The position numbers were made by a program, and so were the translations under genes. From assembly GCA_905479835.1 (NCBI GenBank), contig CAJQNZ010000068.1, positions 1 through 37,948 on the forward strand: a stretch of 37,948 nucleotides of DNA, read 5' to 3'. This document shows, in pieces, positions 16,155 through 24,114 of the stretch (the stretch's first letter is position 1; each line of letters starts with the position of its first letter). This stretch comes from an uncultured Flavobacteriaceae bacterium (GTDB taxonomy: Bacteria; Bacteroidota; Bacteroidia; Flavobacteriales; Flavobacteriaceae). The notes beneath the pieces are model-generated. The model ran no database searches, was not told the origin of the DNA, and saw only the letters and a list, made by a program, of their open reading frames with translations.

Positions 16155-18780
16155 CTCAACGAATTCAAACTCGCTTTAATCGTTTCAATTTTTGCTAATG
16201 CGTCAGCTTCCTTCTTGCGTTCATTAGCAATTACTTGTTCTGGAGCATTATTTACAAATCGCTCGTTACTCAGTTTTTTCTGAACAGATTTTAAGAAACC
16301 TTCATTGTATTTTAATTCTTCTGTTAATTTAGCAATTTCCTCTTCAACATTTATAGAACCTTTCATTGGGATAAAATATTCATTAGAATTTACTCGAAAA
16401 CTCAATGCACTTTCAACAGCCTCATTCACATATGAAATCGAAGATGAATTTACTAACTTTTCAATTACGACATCAAAATCTTTATTGATTTGAGCATTCT
16501 CCACAACTGATAATTCTATTTCTTCTTTAAAAGAAATGTTTTTATCTTTTCTAATATTTCTAATATTTGAAACTACTTCCTGTACCAGGTCAAAATCTTT
16601 TATTAATTGATTATTAATTAACTCATGTTTTGGATATTCAGCAACAATTAATGCTTCTTCTGGTGTTCTTTCAGCAATAAAGTGCCATATTTCTTCTGAC
16701 AAGAAAGGCATAAAAGGGTGCAATATTTTTAAATTATCTTCTAAAATTAAAATGGCTTCTGTATATGTTTTAGTATCTATAGGTTGTTGATATTCAGGCT
16801 TTATCATTTCAAGAAACCAAGATGAATAATCATCCCATAACAACTTATAAACACTCAATAATGCTTCACTAATTCTGAATTTCTCAAATGAAGTGTCAAT
16901 ACTTTTTAAAGTTTCTTGAAACTTTTCTTTATACCATTTAATGGCAATTTTAGATGCTTCAGGTTGTTCAATACTTTCAGAAACTTCCCATCCTTTCACC
17001 AATCTAAAACCATTCCATATTTTATTAGAAAAATTTCTTCCTTGTTCACATAATGATTCGTCAAACGGCAAATCGTTACCAGCAGGAGAACTCATCAACA
17101 TACCTACTCTTACACCATCAGCACCATACAATTTCATCAATTCAATAGGATCTGGAGAATTTCCAAGAGATTTAGACATTTTACGTCCCTGTTTATCTCT
17201 TACAATACCTGTATAATAAACATTTTTAAATGGCAATTCATCTTTATATTCATATCCAGCAATAATCATTCTTGCTACCCAGAAAAACATTATTTCAGGT
17301 GCTGTTACGAGGTCATTGGTCGGATAATAATAATTGACTTCTTTATTATCAGGATTATTGATTCCATCAAATACTGACATAGGCCATAACCAAGAAGAAA
17401 ACCAAGTATCCAATACATCAGGATCTTGTTTTAAATCTAAAGCAGTAATTGAAGTGTTTCCTGTTTTTTCTTTGGCTTTTTCTAGTGCTTCTTCAATATC
17501 TTTTCCTACCACAAAATCATTCACTCCTTCACCATAAAAATAGGCAGGAATCTGGTGTCCCACCACAATTGCCTAGAAATATTCCAATCTCTGACATTTT
17601 CCATCCAGTTTCTGTAAGAATTTTTGAATTTGGCAGGATGAAATTGAATATCATCATTCATCACATGATCCAATGCAGGTTTTGCAAGGTCTTTCATACT
17701 TAAGAACCATTGCGCAGAGATTTTAGGCTCAATAACAGCCTTTGTGCGTTCAGAAGTTCCAACTTTGTGAGTAATTGGCTCTATTTTTACCATTATACCC
17801 ATTTCTTCTAATTCCTTTGCGAGATCCTTTCTTGCTACTACTCTATCTTTCCCCTTATGATGCAATCCATAATCATTAAGAGTTGCGTCATCATTCAATA
17901 TATCGATAACATCAAGTTCATGGCGTTCTCCTATTTCCTTATCGTTCATATCATGAGCAGGCGTTATTTTCAAACATCCTGTTCCGAATTCAACATCCAC
18001 ATAATCATCTTCAATAATCGGCACCAATCTATTACAAATAGGAACAATTACATTTTTTCCTACTAAATGTTTAAAACGCTCATCATTTGGATTCACACAG
18101 ATTGCAGTATCTCCTAAAATTGTTTCAGGACGCGTTGTTGCAATTGTAACAAATTCATTTGAATTTTCAATTTGGTATTTTACATAATAAAGTTTATCCG
18201 TTCTTTCAACATGAATCACCTCTTCATCTGACAAGGTAGTTTTTGCTTCTGGATCCCAATTTACCATACGATAACCACGATATATCAATCCTTTTTCATA
18301 CAAGTCTAAAAACGTTTTTATCACAGATTCAGATAGATCATCATCCATCGTGAATTTCGTTCTTTCCCAATCACAAGATGCACCCAATTTTTTCAATTGG
18401 TCAAGAATAATTCCACCGTGTTTATGGGTCCAATCCCATGCATGCCCTAAAAATTCATCACGAGTTAAATCTTCTTTCTGTATACCTTCATCTTTCAATT
18501 TAGCTACAACCTTGGCTTCTGTAGCAATAGAAGCATGATCTGTTCCTGGAACCCAACAAGCATTATAACCTCTTAACCTTGCACGACGTATCAACACATC
18601 TTGAATTGTATTATTCAACATATGCCCCATATGCAATACTCCAGTAACATTAGGTGGAGGGATAACTATAGTATAAGGCTCTTTTTCATTGGGAGTTGAA
18701 TGGAAATAATTGTTTTTCATCCAGTACTCATACCACTTATCTTCTACTTCGTTTGGGTTATATTTTGTTGGAATATTCAT
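16151..18780 (-). CDS. valS: Valine--tRNA ligase, reading frame broken by one missing base
   Basis: The enzyme charges tRNA-Val and edits mischarged threonine in the cytoplasm. The two frames together give an intact 876-residue ValRS: start [24 protein letters not shown]-type motif GVLHMGHM, the CP1 editing domain with [17 protein letters not shown] in [14 protein letters not shown] and the C-terminal coiled coil. The frame changes at about 17559-17561: on the minus strand the run after TGGTGG has three G where four would restore [14 protein letters not shown]. Read as given, the N-terminal frame ends 13 codons later. Since valS is normally single and essential, an assembly or read error in the homopolymer is the likeliest cause. 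I chose the ATG at 18780; the frame extends 25 codons upstream across the promoter. Confidence 0.9.
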
Positions 18781-18809
18781 CTTTGGTATACTATTTGTAA
18801 TAATGATTG

Positions 18810-18817
18810 CAAATGTA
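18810..18817 (-). promoter_or_regulatory. Bacteroidota -7 promoter element TACATTTG for valS
   Basis: An exact TAnnTTTG match on the minus strand, 29 nt before the valS ATG at 18780. It supports that start over the longer frame, whose first codons would lie upstream of the promoter. Confidence 0.45.
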
Positions 18818-18865
18818 CAATTATAAGGTTTGATTGTAAAACATTTTAAAAACAAAAAAAAATAC

Positions 18866-18873
18866 TAACTTTA
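18866..18873 (+). promoter_or_regulatory. Possible -7 element TAACTTTA for the DUF1573 gene
   Basis: One mismatch to TAnnTTTG, 21 nt before the ATG at 18895, in the gap shared with the divergent valS promoter. Confidence 0.3.
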
Positions 18874-18894
18874 CACACTTAAATAATTAAAATT

Positions 18895-19344
18895 ATGAAA
18901 AAAATAGCATTAATATTATTCTTAGGAGTCTTCTCAATATCTTTGAACGCTCAGAATAATTCAGAAACAGAAGTAAAAGTTGATGGACCGGTAATTCAAT
19001 TTGAAAATGAAACTATTGACTATGGAAAGATAGAAAATGGATCAGATGGAGAACGAGTTTTTGTATTTACCAATACTGGAACAGAACCATTGATTATAGA
19101 TCAAGTAAAAGGAAGTTGTGGATGTACAGTTCCTACTAAGCCAGAAGAACCTATTATGCCTGGACAGACTGGTGAAATTAAAGTGAAATACGATACCAAA
19201 CGACCAGGAGGATTCTCTAAGACAGTAACAATTACTTCTAATGCTACTGAGCCAAGAAAAGTAGTAAGAATTAAAGGTATTGTTATCAAAGAAAGTAGCG
19301 AGTCTGCTGTTGAAAAAGAAAAATCAATACTTTCGATAAAATAA
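18895..19344 (+). CDS. DUF1573 domain protein, exported
   Basis: The 149-residue protein has a signal peptide (1-19, ending SLNAQ) and one DUF1573 domain, an immunoglobulin-like fold. Marks are FENETIDYGKIENGSDGERVF, then FTNTGTEPLIIDQVKGSCGCTVP with the paired Cys of the family, and the run PGQTGEIKVKYDTKRPGGFSKTVTITSN. DUF1573 proteins are common exported proteins of Bacteroidota with no defined activity. A short charged C-terminal tail (about 133-149) follows the domain. It is transcribed alone, from a region shared with the divergent valS, and closed by a strong terminator. Confidence 0.88.
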   Translation: MKKIALILFLGVFSISLNAQNNSETEVKVDGPVIQFENETIDYGKIENGSDGERVFVFTNTGTEPLIIDQVKGSCGCTVPTKPEEPIMPGQTGEIKVKYDTKRPGGFSKTVTITSNATEPRKVVRIKGIVIKESSESAVEKEKSILSIK

Positions 19345-19368
19345 TTTTATAAGAAAATTAAATAATTC

Positions 19369-19401
19369 AAGCCTTTACCATTGTGTAAAGGCTTTTTTTT
19401 T
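19369..19401. terminator. Intrinsic terminator between DUF1573 gene and PDZ protease gene
   Basis: A perfect 10-bp stem AAGCCTTTAC/GTAAAGGCTT (19369-19378 with 19385-19394), loop CATTGT, with a T-run to 19401. It clearly ends the plus-strand gene. It touches the end of the convergent protease gene, so it may work for both. Confidence 0.85.
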
Positions 19402-20731
19402 ATATCATTTTTTTTAATCTAAACTCAAACGTTAACTCTGCTCCATTTCTATCAATCAATAATTTTACTTTTTTATTTTCTTTTTCATAAAATTTATGGA
19501 TAAGATCTTCTAGTTTAAAATTATAGGCCTTATTACCATTAATCTCTAAAACTATATCTCCTTGCTTAATACCAATTTCTGATGCAGGTGAACTATTACG
19601 AACGTAAGAAATTTTGTAAATTGGTTTGAATTTATACTTATAATTATAACTAAATGTAATTGCGTCAGTAGATGTACCTGAACTATTACTAGAAAGTTCA
19701 AACTTGGTTTCTTGCAACTCTTTTACCAAGGTTTCACCTCCATATACAAGTTCAATTCCACTCATATTGTATCGGAAAGCCTTACCAAATCTTCCATTCT
19801 TTTTAAGTGTAATTTTAGAATTAGGATAATCAAAAATCACTTTAAATCTACTCAATATACCTGAACCTAGACTTCCATCTCTAGCTTCATTTTTTCTTGC
19901 CATTTTGGTAGATAAAGTATCTAGATAGGTAATATTTGGTTTTTCCAATACAAAACTCTTTAATGAAAAAGATTTTAATTTATTACGCATTCCATAAATA
20001 CTTCCACTTAAGCCTTCACCTACAAAATCCTTAAAAGAATTCTCAGGAATCACTGTATCTGTAGTTTCAAATAGCCAAATTGAATCTGTACTACCTGAAT
20101 CAATTAAAAGTTTGACCGGAATCGTGTTACTTTCTTCATTGAAAGAAATATCACCATTTATATAAGGTTTCTTTTTAAAAAAATCTAGATCAAAAACTTC
20201 ACATTTTCTACATTTCTTATAGGTATATTTTTCAGGGTCAGAAAAAATAATACGCTTGGAGGAATAATTAATTGTTACAATAAAGTTTTTTAATAAATCA
20301 TATCCAATTAATCCATGAACCGTCAATCCTAATTTTGCAGAAAGATTAAACTTATCATTATTTATAATATATAAATCTTTATTGATCGCTGATAAACTTC
20401 CAATTCTAAAATTATTTTTTTTAGACTTCAATGCGCTTATGGCACTTCCTTCTCCTAAACCCTTTAATTTTACAATCTCAAGGTGTTTAATTTCTAATGA
20501 ATCCGAAGAAGTTAAGTTAAATACAACCACTGAAGCAACTCCAGAATCTAAAACAAAATTCAGTTCAGTTCCATTCACATTCATTGGAATAATAATCAAA
20601 TTATTAATGAATTTAAAATTCATAGTATAATCATCACTTCCTCCCAATATTTTAAAATCTTGAGCAATAGCATATTGAAAATTACTCAAGAGAATAAAAA
20701 GTAAAAAAGTAAATCTAATTTTTATATACAA
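19400..20731 (-). CDS. Retropepsin-like aspartyl protease with PDZ domain, exported
   Basis: The 443-residue protein has a signal peptide (1-24, ending AIAQ), two retropepsin-like half-domains and a C-terminal PDZ domain (about 365-435; SEIGIKQGDIVLEINGNKAY). The active Asp motifs are FVLDSGVASVVV (D62) and LLIDSGSTDSIWL (D211), both in the DSG form. Two Cys (KKCRKC, 174-177) may form a disulfide. The group is common in Bacteroidota, and its substrates are unknown. The first codon is TTG: no in-frame ATG precedes it, an in-frame stop lies just upstream, and an ATG further in would cut the signal peptide. An out-of-frame ATG 16 nt upstream (MKSKQ...) would join if one base were lost, so a local sequence error is possible. 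Confidence 0.82.
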   Translation of the reverse strand: MYIKIRFTFLLFILLSNFQYAIAQDFKILGGSDDYTMNFKFINNLIIIPMNVNGTELNFVLDSGVASVVVFNLTSSDSLEIKHLEIVKLKGLGEGSAISALKSKKNNFRIGSLSAINKDLYIINNDKFNLSAKLGLTVHGLIGYDLLKNFIVTINYSSKRIIFSDPEKYTYKKCRKCEVFDLDFFKKKPYINGDISFNEESNTIPVKLLIDSGSTDSIWLFETTDTVIPENSFKDFVGEGLSGSIYGMRNKLKSFSLKSFVLEKPNITYLDTLSTKMARKNEARDGSLGSGILSRFKVIFDYPNSKITLKKNGRFGKAFRYNMSGIELVYGGETLVKELQETKFELSSNSSGTSTDAITFSYNYKYKFKPIYKISYVRNSSPASEIGIKQGDIVLEINGNKAYNFKLEDLIHKFYEKENKKVKLLIDRNGAELTFEFRLKKMI

Positions 20732-20837
20732 CTTGTTTCGATTTCATAACAAATTACAACTTAAATAAATAAACTTAAAATTTTTAAGATAAATTTAACC
20801 ATGGAAAAATTTAATAAAAAACACAAAGTGATTCGAA

Positions 20838-20846
20838 TATATTTTG
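20838..20846 (+). promoter_or_regulatory. Possible -7 element TATATTTTG for the aminotransferase-murB pair
   Basis: It resembles TAnnTTTG but with a three-base spacer, 24 nt before the ATG at 20871. Weak on its own. Confidence 0.25.
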
Positions 20847-20870
20847 CACTTTTGTTATAAACTATTTATA

Positions 20871-22058
20871 ATGCCACATATTTCTTTAAAAGGGCAATCA
20901 ATGCCTGAATCGCCTATTAGAAAATTAGTTCCTTATGCTGAAAAAGCTATCAAACAAGGAAAAACTATATACCATTTAAATATTGGTCAACCTGATATTA
21001 AAACTCCAGAAATAGCATTAGATGCTGTGTCGTCACATTCATTGAATATCATTGCTTATACAAGATCCGAGGGATCGGAAAAATATAGAACTAAAATTGC
21101 AAAGTATTATAGCAAACATCATATCGATGTGAATTACGAAGATATTATTGTAACTACAGGAGGAAGTGAAGCTTTACTCTTTGCATTTGGAAGTGTTATG
21201 GATACTGATGATGAAGTAATTATTCCGGAACCATTTTATGCTAATTACAATGGCTTTTCGACTGCGTCAGGAGTGAAAATTGTACCTGTTAATTCTAAAA
21301 TTGAAGATAACTTTGCATTGCCGCCAATTGAAGAATTTGAAAAATTAATTACTGATAAAACAAAAGCTATATTGATCTGTAATCCTGGGAATCCTACTGG
21401 ATATTTATATAGTAAAGAGGAAATAAATAAACTTGCTGAAATAGTTAAGAAACATGACTTATTCTTAATTGCTGATGAAGTATATAGAGAGTTTGCATAT
21501 GATGGTGTTGAGCATTATTCAATTTTACAAGAAGATGGTTTAATTGACAATGCAATAATAATCGATTCTGTATCAAAAAGATACAGTATGTGTGGTGCGA
21601 GAATAGGATGTTTGGTTACAAAAAATAAAGAAGTTATAAAAACTGCGTTAAAATTTGCTCAAGCACGCTTAAGTCCACCGACACTTGCACAGATCGCTTC
21701 AGAAGCAGCACTTGATACTCCTCAAAGTTATTTTGACGAAGTAAAAGAAGAATATGTAAGAAGAAATACACTTATTGAAGGCTTGCAACAAATTGAAGGT
21801 GTTAAAGTTGGAGTTCCAAAAGGTGCATTCTATTGTATTGTAGAATTACCAGTTAAAAATACTGATAAATTTGCTCAATGGCTATTAGAATCATTTGATG
21901 TAAACGGAGAAACAATTATGGTTGCTCCTGCTGCAGGTTTTTATTCAACTCCAGGAATTGGGCTTAACCAAATAAGAATTGCATATGTATTAAATGAATC
22001 TAGTTTAAAAACTGCAATTACAATTTTAAAAGAAGCTCTTAAAGTATATAAAGATTAG
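20871..22058 (+). CDS. PLP-dependent class I/II aminotransferase (aspartate-aminotransferase-like)
   Basis: The 395-residue enzyme is a fold-type I aminotransferase. It shows LNIGQPDIKTP near 36, TTGGSEALLFAF near 95, NPGNPTG (171-177), the PLP Asp in ADEVYREF (D202) and the PLP lysine K236 in SVSKRYSMCGARIG. The C-terminal Arg that binds the substrate carboxylate is in NQIRIAYV. I chose the ATG at 20871 (MPHISLKGQS), which matches the family start; an in-frame ATG nine codons upstream lies in the promoter region. It fits the AspC/PatA subgroup I, and the amino acid used is not certain. Its stop codon overlaps the murB start by one base, so the two are translationally coupled. Confidence 0.88.
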   Translation: MPHISLKGQSMPESPIRKLVPYAEKAIKQGKTIYHLNIGQPDIKTPEIALDAVSSHSLNIIAYTRSEGSEKYRTKIAKYYSKHHIDVNYEDIIVTTGGSEALLFAFGSVMDTDDEVIIPEPFYANYNGFSTASGVKIVPVNSKIEDNFALPPIEEFEKLITDKTKAILICNPGNPTGYLYSKEEINKLAEIVKKHDLFLIADEVYREFAYDGVEHYSILQEDGLIDNAIIIDSVSKRYSMCGARIGCLVTKNKEVIKTALKFAQARLSPPTLAQIASEAALDTPQSYFDEVKEEYVRRNTLIEGLQQIEGVKVGVPKGAFYCIVELPVKNTDKFAQWLLESFDVNGETIMVAPAAGFYSTPGIGLNQIRIAYVLNESSLKTAITILKEALKVYKD

Positions 22059-23065
22059 TGAAAATTGAAAATAATATATCTTTAAAAAAATTCAACACAT
22101 TTGGTGTAGATGTAAATGCATCTAAATTTTTAACAATCTCCTCTATTGAAGAACTCGAGGAGATACTTATTAAAGAAAAAAATGTTTTTACCTTAGGAGG
22201 AGGAAGTAACTTACTTTTAACTCAAGATATCAATAAACTTGTTTTACTCATAGCTATTAAAGGAATTGAAATCATAAAAGAAACTGAAGATCATGTGTAT
22301 CTCAAGTCCTATGCTGGCGAGAATTGGCATGAATTTGTCTTATGGTGTATTGAACATGATTATGGAGGTTTAGAAAATCTTTCTTTAATTCCTGGAAATG
22401 TAGGCACAAGCCCTATTCAGAATATTGGTGCATATGGTGTCGAGATTAAAGACTGCTTTCATTCTTTAGAAACTATTGAAATTGAAACGTTTAAGAAACA
22501 TACATTTAATAAAAAAGAATGTGAATTTGGTTATAGAAACTCCATTTTTAAAAACAAATTAAAAGGAAAACACATCATCACTTCAGTTGTTTTTAAATTG
22601 TCTAGAAATAACCATAAATTGAATTTTTCATATGGCGCCATTACTTCAGAATTAGAGAAAAACGACATTAAGAAGCCTACCATTAAAGACATCTCAGATG
22701 CTGTTATAGTTATTCGAAATAGGAAACTACCAGATCCTAAAGAAATAGGAAACAGTGGTAGTTTTTTTAAGAATCCTATTATTTCAAAAGAACATTTTGA
22801 AAAACTTCAAAAAAAATATCCAGAAATTCCATATTATACTATTTCAAATAGTGAAATTAAAGTTCCTGCTGGATGGCTCATTGAACACGCTGGATTTAAA
22901 GGAAAACGATATGGAGATACTGGAACTCATGAAAAACAAGCATTGGTACTTGTAAATTACGGAAATGCAAAAGGAAAAGATATTTTTAAACTAGCCAAGA
23001 AAATTCAAAAGACTATTAAAGAGTCCTATGATATCATTCTAGATATTGAAGTAAATGTAATTTAA
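22058..23065 (+). CDS. murB: UDP-N-acetylenolpyruvoylglucosamine reductase MurB
   Basis: MurB reduces UDP-GlcNAc-enolpyruvate to UDP-MurNAc in peptidoglycan precursor synthesis, using FAD and NADPH. The 335-residue chain is of the E. coli-like long type. Marks are NTFGVDV, the FAD motif TLGGGSNLLL, GENWHEFVLWC, IPGNVGTSPIQNIGAYGVEIKD, FGYRNSIFK, and RNRKLPDPKEIGNSGSFFKNP with the catalytic Ser that protonates the product. The start codon is GTG at 22058 and shares its G with the stop TAG of the aminotransferase; a later ATG would remove the conserved N terminus. Confidence 0.95.
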   Translation: MKIENNISLKKFNTFGVDVNASKFLTISSIEELEEILIKEKNVFTLGGGSNLLLTQDINKLVLLIAIKGIEIIKETEDHVYLKSYAGENWHEFVLWCIEHDYGGLENLSLIPGNVGTSPIQNIGAYGVEIKDCFHSLETIEIETFKKHTFNKKECEFGYRNSIFKNKLKGKHIITSVVFKLSRNNHKLNFSYGAITSELEKNDIKKPTIKDISDAVIVIRNRKLPDPKEIGNSGSFFKNPIISKEHFEKLQKKYPEIPYYTISNSEIKVPAGWLIEHAGFKGKRYGDTGTHEKQALVLVNYGNAKGKDIFKLAKKIQKTIKESYDIILDIEVNVI

Positions 23066-23072
23066 TTAACTA

Positions 23073-23513
23073 TTAATTACATCCCAAAATATCGTGACCT
23101 TCTCTATAAAAAGTTGAATGTAAAGAACCATCTTCTGAAATCCAATCAATTACATCGCCATTACATTTAAAATCAGGAAGTAACCTAGAAAAATTTCCAA
23201 AATTCAAGTCAACTACAACTATATCTCCTTCATATAACCAGTCATTCCCATTTAAATCAGGATTATCCTGCATAAATTCTTCAAGTGTTGGAAAGCCAAC
23301 TGAACTGTCTCCATAGATTGCAAATCGTTTATCTGCAGTAAATTCATATCGTATTGTTTCTTCAAAGCCTACAGTTTGCCACCTTCCAAGTATCGAAAAA
23401 TCCTCAGTGTTTTCAAAAACTTCAACGTCATCATCTGGATAAGAACATTGAACAAACATCAATGCTATTAAAATTAGGAAAGGAAGCTGAATTAGAGCTT
23501 TTAAATTTTTCAT
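23073..23513 (-). CDS. Lipoprotein of unknown function
   Basis: The 146-residue protein has a lipoprotein signal peptide with lipobox FVQC and the lipidated Cys at residue 23. The mature part opens with an acidic linker (SYPDDDVEVFENTED) and then has a small beta-rich domain with ILGRWQTVGFEETIRYEFTAD, the opening of many small lipocalin-like proteins of Bacteroidota. A pair of Cys occurs near the end (FKCNGD and the final LGCN). It runs tail to tail with murB, with 7 nt between stops. A TAnnTTTG match lies about 130 nt upstream on its strand (23644-23651). No function can be assigned. Confidence 0.7.
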   Translation of the reverse strand: MKNLKALIQLPFLILIALMFVQCSYPDDDVEVFENTEDFSILGRWQTVGFEETIRYEFTADKRFAIYGDSSVGFPTLEEFMQDNPDLNGNDWLYEGDIVVVDLNFGNFSRLLPDFKCNGDVIDWISEDGSLHSTFYREGHDILGCN

Positions 23514-24114
23514 AAATATATATTTTGTTTATATCTCTAAGGTGTAGAAATGTTAAGATGGTTGCGTTAAAATTAAAAAAAAATACTTTTAAAATTATTC
23601 TAATTTTATATTCAGAATTTTTATAGTAAGATATAGGCTCTATCAAATATATTTAGATAAAAAAACATTTTTAAAGAGCATTTTAGTTTCATTAATTTAA
23701 AACATTTAAGCCTTAAAATAAATGATAAAATATCCGGTTGTTTTTATTATCTAATTAAACATCATACTAATTAAAAAATAAATTATAATTTTATATAAAT
23801 CATCCACTATTTATTTCATTCATTTATAATTACTTAGCACTATTTTGATTACAACATTTTATTTAACCACTAAAAAACACAACATTACCTATACAATCAG
23901 TTTTTCTGAAATATTTTTTTACTGTTTACTTTAAAATTTTAGTAATAATATCTTAGTGAAAATAGAAATATTAGCGTTATTAAAATAAAATTACACTATT
24001 TTTTTCGTGTATATTTGATGTATAGGCTACTATTAATTAATAACTAAGAAATAACACTTATATTTAGAGATTAAAAATACTAGTACTAGAAGTTTTAATT
24101 AAAATTATTATACA
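23514..24114. other. Gene-poor AT-rich gap of about 600 bp
   Basis: Both flanking genes are read outwards. No open frame in the gap has coding character, and no RNA gene is recognisable. It holds TAnnTTTG matches on the minus strand (23644-23651) and plus strand (24010-24017), so long leaders for both neighbours are likely. The size and composition would allow regulatory sequence, but I see no defined motif beyond these. Confidence 0.6.
24010..24017 (+). promoter_or_regulatory. Bacteroidota -7 promoter element TATATTTG for the T9SS surface protein
   Basis: An exact TAnnTTTG match about 97 nt before the ATG at 24115, giving a leader of roughly 90 nt. Long leaders are common for surface polysaccharide-related genes in this group. 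Confidence 0.4.

Noticed and set aside
23431-23646. A 71-codon open frame overlapping the start of the lipoprotein at 23073-23513
   Set aside because: Different frame from the signal-peptide-bearing gene, AT-rich, no coding character.
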